DNA from: Oscheius onirici
Taxonomy: Eukaryota; Nematoda; Chromadorea; Rhabditida; Rhabditidae
Length of the DNA: 64,000 nucleotides
Assembly: GCA_932521025.1 (NCBI GenBank)
Contig: OW051471.1
Span: forward strand, 12,338,001 to 12,402,000
Reading direction: 5' to 3'
The first letter of the stretch is position 1; each line of letters begins with the position of its first letter. This document shows positions 1 to 15,060 of the stretch, one piece after another. Position numbers and translations under genes: made by a program. The notes below the pieces were generated by a model. The model did no database searches, was not told the DNA's origin, and worked only from the letters and a program-made list of their open reading frames with translations.

Positions 1-248
1 ATTTAGAAAGCCTGTGCTTCATGGCAGTCCTCGGCCAATGATCGACATCCGCTTTCCGGAAACTTCGCACATTCCTTGAAAGGTTTAGTGAAACCATTCA
101 GTGAAAAAGGAGCATAAGTTTTCAGAAGATGGAATCAAAACCCTTCTGTACGACCAGACTTTGAAGAAATTGAAGTTTTCTCGCTGTATTTGCTTTTTTG
201 GTGTAAAGCTGAGATCAATTCGCTAGCTTCTCCTAGATTCCTTCAGGA

Positions 249-1621
249 TGGCTTGAATAACAGTTGTGCCATTGGAATTGATCTAGGAACAAGGCACTCT
301 TGTGTCGCAGTGGTCAGGAACGGAGTCGTAAAGACAATGATTTTGGTAAGAAAACGTGAGAATAAATACAAACCATATTTAGGCTATCAGCAAACTGCTT
401 TTTGGATTGCTTTCACTGACCGCGAACGCCTTATTGGAGATGCGGCAAAAGAGCAGCAGATTATAAATCCTCAGAATACCGTCTTTGGCAAGTCCTTCTC
501 CTTTCTTAAAATCGAAAAATTCAGATATGCAGCTATTTATTGGTCGACGATTTGAAGAGAACAGTGTTCAAAATTACATCAATCGTTTTCCGTTCAACGT
601 GGTCGATTTTATGGGAAAATGTGGGATACAGGTCCAGTTTAAAGGCCAAAAATCGATTTACACCCCAGAAGAATTGACAGCTATGATTTTAACAAAAATG
701 AAACAAACGGCGGAAAACTATCTCAACCGTGAAGTGAAGGTATGACAGTTTAATTTTGCAGCAAAAAATTAGACGTCAGGATGCAGTAATAACGGTGCCA
801 GCTTTTTTCAACGAGTCGCAAATTCAAGCTACAGGAGATGCTGCTGAACTTGCTGGTCTTAACATTCTAAAAATTAGTAATGAGCCGACTGCTGCTGCAA
901 TAGCATATGGTTTACACGAAAAAACACCAAAGAAGCGAAACATCCTTGTTTTTAATATAGGAGAATCAAGCGTGAACGCGACGGTGATGAGTAAGTGAAA
1001 AAAAGTCAACAAAAAGAATGAGAAGCTCCTGAAAATGAGAAGCTAATGTAGGCATTCCAGTAATCCAAAACGGAAACTTCACTGTTGTTTCCACATCCGG
1101 AAATAATCATCTTGGCGGAGATGACTTCGATACATATCTTGTTAATTATTGTTTTGCGGAAATAAGGAAAATATACAACATCGATATTTTAAACAATAAA
1201 CGCGCTTCTCGAAGACTAAAGAAGGCTTGTGAACATGCCAGAAGGAAACTATCGCATGAAATGGACACAACAATCGAAGTGGATTCTCTTACTGACGACA
1301 TCGACCTTAATCTTTTTATTTTGCGTATTGAATTCGAAAAGCAATGCTTCTCCTTGTTCGCAAAGACTTTTGACTGTGTGGAATCTGCTCTTACGAAATC
1401 GATGTTATCTAAAAAAAACAGGTGATAGGTGTTATATTCTAGCAACAATATATTTCCAGATAGACGAAATCATTTTGGTCGGTAGTTCTTCTGGTATTCC
1501 CAGAATAATACGGCTTTTTAATGATGACTTCAAAGGAAAAAAGATCAATTGCAGTCTCAACCCAGATGAAGTTGTCGCCCATGGGGCTGCTATTGCAGCC
1601 TACAGGCATAACATAACATGA
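249..1621 (+). pseudogene. Broken Hsp70, ATPase domain only
   Basis: About five or six exons read as an Hsp70 nucleotide-binding domain in order: phosphate-1 motif ([14 protein letters not shown]), [18 protein letters not shown]-type [18 protein letters not shown], then GGDDFD, and finally [11 protein letters not shown] with [14 protein letters not shown] just before a stop at 1619-1621. The beta substrate domain and lid are absent. The first exon has no ATG in frame, and near 335 it is about 7 nt shorter than the same place in the downstream genes, which breaks the frame. The phosphate-2 loop reads [11 protein letters not shown] instead of DLGGGTFDV. One intron (about 497-533) has a GC donor. 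It is the only Hsp70 here on the plus strand. A decayed, inverted copy of the array next door is the simplest reading. Confidence 0.75.
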
Positions 1622-1689
1622 CGAAGAGATAAATAAATTGTTAAAAGACCAAAACCTCATTTAGCTATATATTTCAAGTTTTATTCTAT

Positions 1690-1870
1690 CCGTTTGTATT
1701 TTCATTCCAAACAAGAGGCTACTATCCAGAACACTTTCCCAGTTAACCCGTTTCTTCTGATACCTTCTCTAGTCAAACAATCTCTTCTAATCTTTTCAGA
1801 GTCTACCGGTCTCCTCTGATTCCTTCCCCGGTCAACTGCCCTCTTCTGATGGTCAGCTGCTTCAAGCAAA
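1690..1870. repeat. Degenerate tandem repeat, units about 33-45 bp
   Basis: Imperfect units containing, on the minus strand, a core like GACCGGGGAAGGAATCAGAG follow one another about four times. A similar string lies in the tail of the tRNA-like repeat at 39793-40235 (AGATCGGTTGACTGGGGAAG). The flanking 1622-1690 and 1870-1990 hold no gene that I can see. Confidence 0.45.
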
Positions 1871-1989
1871 TATCAGCTTTTTTTAGTGAAACTCAGGACT
1901 GCGAGAAAAATTGGTTTAAAAAATAATTAAAAGTTCTTCAGTTCAACGTGTAAACGTTGGATATACTCAGCCAACCAAATGTTTTCAGT

Positions 1990-2535
1990 CTCAGTCCAGA
2001 AGTCAGTCCAAATATATTGAAAAAAGTAACCCTTTAAAAGTTCGTTAGTTTAATATGCAAACGTTGGATACTCAGCCAAAAAATTCCAGTTTTTTGGGCA
2101 AAATAAAAATTTGACTGTGTATTATTGGCTGACATGAGTATCCAATGTTAACATGTTATACAGGTCTTGTAACGAACTTTTTAAAATTCTACTTTTTTCA
2201 GAAGAATTTAGACTGACGACATGAAGTTCTAGAGCAGGTTCTGTTTTGAGAGTTCATGTCAAATTAGACGAAAACTCAGTCGAACAGGCCTCTACTCGAG
2301 TGCACAAGATACGGATGCTCCAGAGCCGTTTAATATGACTGCGCCTTTTTTGCATAAAACTCACAAAGTGCATCATTTTGAGTGCCTCCAGTGGATATTC
2401 TCCTTTAGCTGTCTCTCCTGACAACATAACACAATCAACTTCGTCCAGAACTGCGTTTGCTACATCACTACTTTCAAACTTTCTAGTTCTCCAAGAAAGG
2501 GAAAGAAAAACTCACATTCTGCTCTGGTAGGTAAA
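1990..2535 (-). pseudogene. Duplicated pyruvate kinase exon plus intron fragment
   Basis: Positions 2290-2535 match the pyruvate kinase exon at about 26150-26397 almost base for base; the minus strand reads [20 protein letters not shown] followed by [14 protein letters not shown]. The adjoining part of the following intron, including its inverted-repeat element (compare 25860-26077), came along at about 1990-2230. The match stops abruptly at 2533-2535, inside the exon that encodes RPTRAE. There is no other pyruvate kinase exon nearby, so this is a partial, non-functional copy. Confidence 0.85.
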
Positions 2536-2649
2536 ATATCTTACTTCAACTGTTAAGATTTCTGCTTTGGATCTCAGATTCGAGTAATATTAGAACCCGA
2601 TATAGTTCATTAGTAGTTAGTACATAGTAAACAAGTTCACACCTCCGCC

Positions 2650-3527
2650 ATCTCTTAAATGAACTCACATAATAGATCAGTGAACTATTAGCCCAACGAT
2701 ATGAGTCCATAACAATGGCGGCAAATCTGTTGTAGGCCAAGAGAAGAGTGAGGAAAAGACTGGCATCCCACAGACCGGACAAGACTCCTCGGTAAAACTA
2801 CAAAACTGTACAAAGAACAAAAAAATCACACCCCATCATAAACAGATCCAAGAAATATTCCGAAAATCAAAATGAGACCATCGTAGATTTGAAGAAATAG
2901 TTGAATGCAGTCAAGTAGTCCAATAAGGAACATGATGAAGAAGGCTCTGTTTTTGTTGAACTCTTTGTTGAGAATGAAGAGCTGAGGGGTTTTTTTGCGA
3001 TTAGGAAAAAGAGAGACTTGCCAAAACTACTGGGATGTGGAATATGAGAAAAACTATAGATAGGAAGACTATAACAGCTCCTGTTATGGGGTTAACGTAG
3101 AGTCCATTTCCTTCATAGGCGTAGAGAGGGTCCGAGACTATCTGGGAGAAAATACAGTCCTGCTAATAATTATTGACGCTTTTGGCCATTACTTTATTTC
3201 TGAATGAGATCAAGACAATTGGCTTTCTGTACACCACTTCTCTACGTCTTGGCTACGTTGGGCCAAAAAATCATACTTCGAGATGAGCCCAACGTAGTCC
3301 AGTAGAGAAGTGGAGTCCAGAAAGCCGATTGTCCATATCTCTTTCAGAAAAAAAGTTATGGCCGAAAGGGTCAATAATTATCAGCCGGACTGTACTAGAC
3401 GAAGAACAGACTCTGTCCCTTTGTCCCTCTGTCTCTCCTCATCGACTTACCAATATAAAGCAATACAGCTAGCTACTATAGAAGAAATGATGGTAAAGAA
3501 AACCCAGAAGTAGATATTCTCCTCCAT
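2650..3527 (-). pseudogene. Truncated Srt-type 7TM chemoreceptor
   Basis: Minus-strand exons: start at 3527 (MEENIYFWVFFTIISSIVAS), 3141-3021 (YVNPITGAVIVFLSIVFLIF), about 2980-2836 (NKNRAFFIMFLIGLLDCIQL), and about 2782-2650 (GLWDASLFLTLLLAYNRF). The NP-x-x-G start of the first helix, the F(Y)IMF-x-GxLD motif and LAxNR are typical of the nematode Srt family; that assignment is from memory of the family. Helices 4-7 are missing: the sequence runs into the duplicated pyruvate kinase fragment. Joining the first exon at 3451 to 3141 gives a stop, and the intron between carries an inverted-repeat element. One intron (about 3020-2981) would use a GC donor. I call it a pseudogene; an unseen small exon could rescue the 5' part. 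Confidence 0.6.
3157..3402. repeat. Inverted-repeat element in receptor intron
   Basis: The left end (CAGTCCTGCTAATAATTATT) is mirrored at the right end (AATAATTATCAGCCGGACTG). The arms extend about 75 bp through GACGCTTTTGGCCATTACTT and CAAGACAATTGGCTTTCTG. No coding capacity. Confidence 0.8.
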
Positions 3528-3529
3528 TG

Positions 3530-4150
3530 TTGAGAGACAGTACTACCTAATGGAGCTTTCTGTATAAACAAATCCTGTTCTGCTGGACCCGCTTAACATG
3601 ATTTACATCTCGGAGAAGTATAAACAAAGAAAAACTTATTAAACCCTCTGGTTCACAGGGCAAAACAGCTATCGGACTGGGAAATATATGCTGATTAGGA
3701 AACGTTAATTGGAAGTTCACAACAATTAGAGGGGGCATGTTTGGAAAGGCGGCTTTTAGTATTCGAGAGAATAGCTATAACTTTTTTTAGGTAACCTTGT
3801 ACAAAAAATAGAACGAATCGTGAGAAAACTGTTCAGTCACAGACAGACTCACAAACTTCAGTTTTTTGTCAGTTTTTCAGTATTCTTTTGTTCAGAAAAA
3901 GAAATTCCCCGAGAAACTGATTGACCACGGTATTTTCATACTCTCTATCAAAACACTTGACTATCCAAAACATACAAACAAACCTTTTCTTAAAAATCAT
4001 ACGCAGTTTCGCGCTTTTTTTTATCTTGCAGCCAGGGTGTGTTCTCTGAAAATGTGCTCCGCATGCAACTCATGAATAGCTTTCTTCGCTTTTTCAGTTT
4101 ATTACCAACGTTAAATACAAATTAAATTATGTATTTCTGTCCTATACACT
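3530..4150. other. No gene seen
   Basis: AT-rich sequence with only short random frames. No recognisable motif, RNA or element was found. Confidence 0.5.
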
Positions 4151-4868
4151 GGTTTTCACAATTATAGGTTCACCCCAGTTTTTCGACCTAGCGCGGCGCG
4201 CATTTGTCAAAACGTTCTGATATGTTTTCTAATCGATTCGGCGTGTTTAAAAACCCCAGTAGCCATATTTTAATATACAAGAGGTACCGATTTCCACGGT
4301 GTGCTTTTCGAACATCTTCAAGGGCGCCCATTTTCAGTACTTGACGCAGACAGGTTCGCGAAATCAAAATTAGTTCATGGCCAATGTTTCCTCACTGATT
4401 CTATCCATCTTCTAGGACAGTGTTACATAATATAAGAACAACGTATTGCCAAAGTTTGAGCCAGTTTCCTTGTAATCCCAGAGAGTTAGGAGCTATTTAC
4501 CGACTCCCACTCGTGCCCCAGTACAAAATAGACTTTTCGGATGAGCTCCAAATCGAGGTTATTTTGTGTTCCAATTGTTTTGTGCACACTCAATCAGAGG
4601 CACTTTCTGAGCTTCCAGCTTATATATTGGCCAATTCTGTCCATTGTAAGTGAGAAAAACTGGGGTGAACCTATAATTGTGAAAAGGTGCGAAAATAGGA
4701 AAACGACTGGAAATGCTGAATTCTACTACTGAATTCTTTTAAAATATGGCTACTGGGGTTTTTAAACACGCCGAATCGATTGAAAAACATATCAGAATGT
4801 TTTGACAAACGCGCGCCGCGCTAGGTCGAAAAACTATGGTGAACATATAATTATGAAAAGCGGTGTAT
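4150..4868. repeat. Long inverted-repeat element (about 720 bp)
   Basis: Arms at about 4152-4280 and 4735-4866 are near mirror images: GGTTTTTAAACACGCCGAAT at the right matches the reverse complement at about 4240-4260, and both carry CTAGCGCGGCGCGC. A partial third copy of the end (GGGGTGAACCTATAATTGTG) sits inside at 4660-4682, so an earlier insertion or rearrangement is likely. It ends only 6 bp beyond the stop codon of Hsp70 gene A and may form part of that 3' UTR. Confidence 0.8.
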
Positions 4869-4873
4869 AAAGA

Positions 4874-6861
<1,988 letters not shown>

Positions 6862-6912
6862 TATGAATATTGAAGAAGAAACGATGCGAAATTGCCGAAA
6901 CCAGCAAAGGAC

Positions 6913-6945
6913 GGGTGGAAATTGTTTGCACTGTACTGATAAGAG
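6913..6945. promoter_or_regulatory. Shared upstream block with GATA site (gene A)
   Basis: GGTGGAAATTGT, then 10 nt, then ACTGATAAGAG lies 50-85 bp upstream of the gene A start. The same block recurs before gene X (14381-14420) and gene C (17549-17580). ACTGATAAG fits the extended GATA-factor site known from nematode gut genes; function here is inferred. Confidence 0.55.
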
Positions 6946-7068
6946 ACGCAAAGACGGAGAATATGCCTCTGATATAGCGTTAGTTGCTGATAAATTTTGT
7001 TGATCCCTCGTAAATGCGTTGTCCAACTTTTACGCATTAGACTATACCAAAACGTAAATCTGAAGGCT

Positions 7069-7077
7069 GTTTTATAG
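7069..7077 (-). promoter_or_regulatory. TATA-like box for gene A
   Basis: The minus strand reads CTATAAAAC about 210 bp upstream of the chosen ATG. Sequence match only. Confidence 0.35.
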
Positions 7078-7083
7078 AACAAG

Positions 7084-7290
7084 GTTAGCAAAGCCCTTCC
7101 AGGGCTAAAGTTAGATATTCCCCCTTTTCAATCTACCACTTCGCTCTGTCGCGGAGCCACAGTTTCTTTCATTCTCCCCTTGTCACTCCGTTCGCAGTCC
7201 CAGCGTCTCCAAAAACTACCAAAGTCGTAAGAAGTTATCGCACTTGCTTTTCGTTTTGACCTGTTACAAAAGAGCAACTTTCATCGGATC
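7084..7290 (+). repeat. Dispersed repeat, copy 1
   Basis: Begins near AGCCCTTCCAGGGCTAAAGT and continues with CACAGTTTCTTTCATTCTCC and CTACCAAAGTCGTAAGAAGT. Copies lie at 7833-8040 and, inverted, at about 12560-12747. Nothing coding. The stretch 7290-7833 between the copies holds no gene that I can see. Confidence 0.6.
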
Positions 7291-7832
7291 TTCACAAATC
7301 TCCCCTAATGATTGCCAATTAGAACTTCAGACAGGCAGTCAGACACACAGAGACGCGAGAGCAATTTAAAGTGGATTTTTGGGATGAATCCAGTTTTTAA
7401 TCCGGTGCAATATAGTCACCTTTCGAGGTTATATGTCACACTCCGGCCTGGCGCTCTTAAAACATAGGTAGCAAGTTAAAATCCGTTAATACAAAGACTT
7501 CATAAGTTTGGAAAGAAAGGCAAAGAAAGGGAAACAGTTCGATTCTTTAGTGATACACGAATACGGGTTACAAAAAGTCCATAAATCCATCAAGATATCT
7601 GTTAGAAGCAATTTTTTTGCTTTCGCCAAATAACCAATGGACTTTACACTCGAAAACAATACACGAGGATTGAAAATGTTTGTATCATGTAGATCAAGAA
7701 AACGTAATTTGTAGATTCATTAGATAATGGGACAGAAATTTTCGATTATTTTGAGGCCCTTTGTGAGTGTAAGCCTTGGAGTTTCATGAGCTGGAGTCAC
7801 ATGAACTCATAAACCCTTTTTAAGAGCCAACA

Positions 7833-8040
7833 AGGATAGTACCGCCCTTCCAGGCCTAAAATTTATTGTCTTCATTTAACACCTCTTTCCCCAACCCACA
7901 GTTCAAGTTTCTCTTTCATTCTTCCCTTGTTACTCTGTTTCAGTGTACCATTATCTCCAAAGAAACTACCAAGTCGCAAGAAGTATTCCTGTCTTGCATT
8001 GTTAAAAACAAATTGTGCTCACAAAGCTTCCCATTTTTTG
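7833..8040 (+). repeat. Dispersed repeat, copy 2
   Basis: Same layout as copy 1: ACAAGGATAG, GCCCTTCCAGGCCTAAA, TTTCTCTTTCATTCTTCCC, CTACCAAGTCGCAAGAAGTA. It is a direct repeat of copy 1 about 750 bp away. The remaining sequence to 8279 shows no gene. Confidence 0.6.
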
Positions 8041-8279
8041 TCCATTTTTAGTTGTTCCCAAGTCTCTCTGTATGTGTGCGCGTCTGTCGGAAGTTTCAAT
8101 TGGCAAAAGAAAATTACGTCGAAATGGACACTCGAGTGAACAATTTATAGTTCTCCATCATAATTAGTTGCGATTAAAAAGATTATCCACTCAGCTACTG
8201 AATTCAAAGAATTGCATGTCCTATTTTTCTGTTAACAGTAGATAATAGAAAACAATTATTCGCATGTACCTAATTCCAT

Positions 8280-10158
<1,879 letters not shown>

Positions 10159-10253
10159 GATGGAAAAACCAAATGGATCTCCCTATGAAATCAAATGAAA
10201 ATAATATCAAAAAGAGGGAGGGGGTAGGGTAAAGATGCAAGGTTACTCATAGT

Positions 10254-10280
10254 TTCTGATAAGAAACTCTGATAATAACA
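10254..10280. promoter_or_regulatory. Twin GATA sites upstream of gene B
   Basis: CTGATAAGAAACTCTGATAA, two TGATAA sites in tandem, lies about 100 bp upstream of the gene B ATG. The other array genes have single sites in comparable places. No canonical three-unit heat-shock element is visible. Confidence 0.45.
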
Positions 10281-10307
10281 GATGGCTTCGTGTGTCTTTA
10301 AGCACTC

Positions 10308-10735
10308 TATACTATACTTGGGCACCGAGCCGGCTCGAGCCTGATGTTTTTTTGCGATTTTCTCCAAATCTGATTCAATTTTCTCGATTTTTTTTCCAGA
10401 CATTGGTTACTGCTTAGCTGACTTCTAGCAAATAAGAAATTGGAATTTAAATTAATAATTTTCGAGAAAAATAGAAAATGTGCCGGCTCGAGCCGCCGAG
10501 CTTTTCCATTTTTCTCGAAAATTGCTAATTTTAATTTATTACAGTATCAAGCCTCTGGCAAATACACTTGCCAGAGGCTTGATACTGTAATAAATTGTAA
10601 CCAATTTTAATTCCAATTTCTTGTTTGCTAGAAGTCAGCTAAGCAGTAACCAATGTCTGGAAAATTGAATCAGATTTGGAGAAAATCGCAAAAAACCGCC
10701 CGGCTCGAGCCGGCTCGGTACCCAAGTATAGTTAA
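10308..10735. repeat. Foldback element with a perfect inner hairpin
   Basis: Outer arms start CTATACTTGGGCACCGAGCC and end GGCTCGGTACCCAAGTATAG, and pair over about 200 bp with few mismatches. At the centre, 10533-10561 and 10568-10596 are perfect 29-bp reverse complements (core AGTATCAAGCCTCTGGCAA) around a 6-nt loop. A related element with the same terminal CTATACTTGG lies at 31868-32214. Confidence 0.9.
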
Positions 10736-11093
10736 AAACCTCATTAACTTACCAAATGTTACGTAAACTATCTTCAACGACAGAAGTACGGCTAATCAGA
10801 GCTGTTTGTTATCCTAAACAGAAGGTAAAAAAACTTTCGCCAATCAAAACCGATATTATGGGTGTTTGACCCAAAGATAAAATTATGAAAAATTACAAAA
10901 TTATAATTAAAAACAAGAGAGTAACATTACATGACAGTATTGGTCGAAACCTATTGTTTGTTTACTTTGGCCGTTTCTTCATTTTTCCCCACGGCTCTGT
11001 CCAGAAGTTGACTGCAGCTCGTGTGACATTCTGCGGCTAGATTGATTTAGTGGAGGCAGGTAATTGGAATCTTCTCTGCGCTGGTGGTGCGCA

Positions 11094-14000
11094 ATCAGTT
11101 TAGCTGTCTGAATTTTGCATGTAAAATATGGACGAAAGTAACTACATGTGGCTTGTTTTCATCGGCGACTGGTACACCATCTACACGGTATCCCTGCGAA
11201 TGATGCTGAGCAGGTGATAACGGAGCCTGCTCATCATGGTGTGTTCCTGGTGCTGATTTTGGAGTTGTATCCTTGGCACAGAAACGAAAAAAACCGAAAA
11301 TGAGAATAGGTTAAAAATACAATGTTTCCAACAAAATTGCATGATTTTTGTCCACTTTAAATAAAGCTTTAACTTGCCTAAGCCTCTATTCTCGTTTTTC
11401 GGCTTTTGCTGTCCATCTTTTTCTGCAGCATTTTCCAACACCGTTTCCTGATTTGGTTTCGGCGGATTGTACATTAAATGGATTTCTTCTTCTTTTCCCT
11501 TTGCCCACTGCAAGATGTCGTTGTATTTTACCGCGTCGGCATCTGTGTTCTCGGTCCACCACTTTGAGAGCTCCTGGTGAAGAAGTTGATACCCTTCTAA
11601 CTCAGGTTGAGAAAGCTAAACTTGTTGTTTAAATTGTCTCGTAGCAAACCTTTTGATTTTTCAACTTGCTAGCCAGTTGATTCATGTAACGCTGCAGACC
11701 ATCTTTTGCGACAATACGCTCAGAATCAGCAGATCTGTGTTTCTTGTAGCTGTCGAGTTGATGTCGGATTGATTTTATCTCACTGTCCGTGAGACATCCC
11801 CCGTGATGGGGATGTGGAATAGAATAGCCGTTCCCAGCTACTTCAATACTCAATACTAGAATTCCGTCTGTATTAACCTCGTATTTAACCTAAACAGTTT
11901 TAAAATTGTGAGTTTAGGAAAAAAACCATTGTTGGATAAATGCGGCTTTCCATTGGTAATAAGTAAGCGCCTATTTCCTCGCAATACGAATCCCCCATTT
12001 GAAGCACTTTGAGTATATCTTTTGAGAACTGAAAAGGACCGTGTGTATGAAAGAATATTAGCTTACTCTAGTATTTATAACGTATGGACGATCTCTGGGA
12101 AAGTGTTCGTTCATCTGAAAATTTAAAGTTCAGGTTAAACTGTTGCCTGAGTGAGAACACTTTTTCAGTATAAACGTGGGGTTTCATTCCGCGCTTGTCT
12201 TTTTGACCCAATAAAGGTCAAAACGATGTAAACTCAAACAATGATTTTTGGTTTGCGTTGGTTCGTTTGTTCAAAAATGCCAAAAACAACATTCTTTTAT
12301 TACCGTTTTCTAAAGCTTTCTACTTGCTTTTAACACAGCAGAAGCCAAAGTTTCTAAAGCCTCCAAGTTTGGTTCGTAACTTGCTAAAACATTTAAAAGC
12401 AACTTGCTATCTAATCCTCACAACTCTTGACTGGCTACGACGATTTTTGTGGTCATGGACAAACAGACAGTCAGCCACCGACACCATTGTACTTCAGTAG
12501 CAGGGAAATAATTAGGAGATCTTTGTGCTCACAATTAGTTTTAAACAGGATAGGAACAGAAAGTGATGTGAAAAAGAAAGAACGCTAACTTTACTACTTA
12601 CGACTTTGGTAGCTTCTTTCTGGGACTGTATGACTAAAAAAACACAAGGGAAAAATGGAAGGAAACGTGCTGAGGCTCTGTGTTTGAACGAAGTAATTGG
12701 TAAAAACGCGAAATATCTAACTTTAGCCCTTGAAGGGCGTTGCTATCCTTGTTAAAGTAAACTCACCGAGTACAGAGTAATGGTACGTCCATGATCGTCT
12801 TCCACGGCAAACGTAGCTGGAATTACATCTCGAAAGGTTATTCCTCCAACTGTTTGTAGTACAGCGCCAAGAACAGCGGCCTCATCTTGGTTTATAGAAA
12901 GATCAACGCATTTCCGATAGAACATCGTTCGTAGTTGCTGCTGTATACAAGGCATCCTGGTTGACCCTCCGACCATGACAATTTCATCTATCTTAATGCA
13001 GGGGTTTGGAAAAAATATAATCTAGCCTACCTCATCGTTTCTCAGCTTTGCATCTTTTAAAACATCTCGCACTGGAAGCAGAGCTCGGTCAAAAAAGCTG
13101 CCACATATAGCATCAAACTGCGATCTTGTTATGACAAGCTCAAAGTCGACACCAGGGGAAATGTCATCTACTTCGATAGCAGCTTGAACAGAGAATGAGA
13201 GATCTCTTTTGGCTTTTTCACAAGCACGTCTCAGACGGCAGATGGCGCGTGGATTCGACTTTAGATCTATCTTTTGCTTCTCGAGAATCTTTTCACAACA
13301 ATGATCGACCAGAAGTTGGTCAACGTCATCACCACCAAGACGGAGGTCACCCGCAGTTGCCAGAACATCGAAATGATTGCTCGTGACCGAAACAATGGTC
13401 TGAAAAAGTCACTGGTGCATCATGTGAAACCCCAACTCCACCCCAGGCTACTCATAGCCTCGAACAAGACAGTTTGATCAAGATCCGTTTCGTCATTATC
13501 CTTCACTTGTTTTCAAGGACTACATAACCTTTTTTTTCGCTTTTCTCTTCATACCAGGGGTCTGATCCAAACTTTCTCGGATAAAATATATATTGTACCC
13601 ACCGCTGTCGTAAATCCTCCTCCCATGTTGTAGACAAGCAGAATTCGTCTCTTGTTGTAGAACTCGGTTTGCTTCTCAAAAATATAGGCCATAGTTGCTG
13701 CAGTCGTCTCGTTGATAAGCTCGCCCTTGATTCCAGCAATGCGAGCAGCATTCTTAACTGCAATGCGCTGGGAGCAGTTGAATTGGGAAGGTACGGTGAT
13801 TATTGCTTGCTGTAATCACTGGTTTTAAATCCACAAGGATAGGAACAGACTTCGACTTTCTGCCTTAGAGACTTCTCAGCAATTTCTACCATTTTCTCTA
13901 TCAAAAGTGCTATAATTTCTTCCGGAGCGACATATTTTGGCCTTCCTTTGTAGTCGACTTGAGCACTTGGACGATCTCCATCCCTAACAGTTCGGTACGG

Positions 14001-14335
14001 AAAGTTGACACTATCGCACTCGTCAAATTTTCGTCCAAGAGAGCGCCTCACGCCTTTAAGACTAATTGACAAAAATAACAATGCTCACACCATAGATTGT
14101 GTTTGAAACATTCATAACAGCTTGCTGCTTAGCTCGGTCCCCAACATGGCACATTTTATCCGTGTATGCAACATAAGACGGAGTCAGTTTGCTGGCTAAA
14201 CATAATGAAATGTCACATATTTTACAATTACTCACCGAGCTCATTAGCAATCAACTGCGGTCGTCCATCGATCATCACTGCGACCCGTGAAAAGTTCATT
14301 CCAATGTCAATACCAATTTGAGCGGCTGCTGACAT
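11094..14335 (-). CDS. Divergent long Hsp70 relative X, predicted ATPase-defective
   Basis: It starts at 14335 (MSAAAQIGIDIGMNFSRVAV). Further exons read [98 protein letters not shown] and NQDEAAVLGAVLQTVGG. The canonical DLGGGT loop has become NMGGGF, so the Asp and Thr equivalent to Hsc70 Asp199 and Thr204 are lost; phosphate-1 GTT is GMN. After the ATPase domain comes a divergent beta region and a charged C-terminal helical extension (DSEIKSIRHQLDSYKKHRSA), then a His/Gln/Pro-rich tail ending at 11094. The last intron probably has a GC donor, so the end is uncertain (an alternative stop lies at 11234). The intron at about 12120-12750 carries a dispersed repeat. Closest relative is Y. Role unknown; a peptide-binding or partner-regulating pseudochaperone is inference. 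Confidence 0.8.
12560..12747 (-). repeat. Dispersed repeat, inverted copy in intron of X
   Basis: The minus strand reads AACAAGGATAGCAACGCCCT, CAAGGGCTAAAGTTAGATAT and CTACCAAAGTCGTAAGTAGT, matching the repeats at 7084 and 7833. A TACTGAAGTACAATGG-type end of the tRNA-like repeat family follows at about 12478-12500. Confidence 0.6.
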
Positions 14336-14380
14336 GACGGACCTAAAAATATAGGTTGAAGCAATGAAACGAAGGCATTA

Positions 14381-14420
14381 AGGTGGAAGTTGTCGCGGCT
14401 TCAATGTACTGATAAGAGTA
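14381..14420. promoter_or_regulatory. Shared upstream block with GATA site (gene X)
   Basis: AGGTGGAAGTTGTCGCGGCT followed by TCAATGTACTGATAAGAG lies 46-85 bp upstream of the ATG of X. It matches the blocks before A and C. Confidence 0.55.
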
Positions 14421-15060
14421 AGCGATTAAGTCACAAAGAGACCAGCTTTTATTGTGTTTGCAGTGAATCAAGAAAGCGTTGCAACTAATAAAACATCGTG
14501 TTAAAAAAAGAGCTTAAAGTTGTTGTCTTAAAAACTTCCTTCTGTCATAAACTATAGTTCCAATGAGTGTTGTAGCTGTTCAAATTTCTCATATATTACA
14601 AATGGCTCGCAAATTTGTTTGTAAGAAAGATAGGAGAAGGTATTGGTATTATAGCCTAGACTGAGATGCTTTCAATTGCTTTTGCTTGCCAGCGGCCAAG
14701 CGCTCTCCGAAAAGAAATCTTAAAAGGCTGGTATAATCTTTTTCCCAACGAATGCGGACACTGCCCATTTGAACAATCAGTATTCTGGAAAAACGGTGAA
14801 AATACAAACAAGTTTCTCATAGGCATTTCATGTATCAGAAGAAAGTTCAGGCAGAAGAACTGAAGCAGAAAGGTAACGGTTACCAAACCCACGCGGCCTT
14901 GCATTTTTGATCTGTATTTTTTGGCGTGCAGCTGGTTACCTATGGCTAGAGAGCGGAATGTTGGGCACCTCGATGTTAGACCGTTTGACAAACCAAGAGA
15001 CTCACATCCAAATTGAACGACTGGAAGACGATGGCGATTAATAAGAAACTCAGCTGGGTC
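14421..15060. other. Spacer upstream of X, no gene seen
   Basis: Open frames up to 141 codons exist on the minus strand but show no recognisable domain and overlap the LINE-like remnant that begins on the plus strand. Confidence 0.4.

Noticed and set aside
2..85. Open frame reading PRPMIDIRFPETSHIP to a stop at the left edge, possible last exon of a gene outside the window
   Set aside because: Too short and cut by the window edge; an ATTTAG acceptor exists but nothing confirms it.
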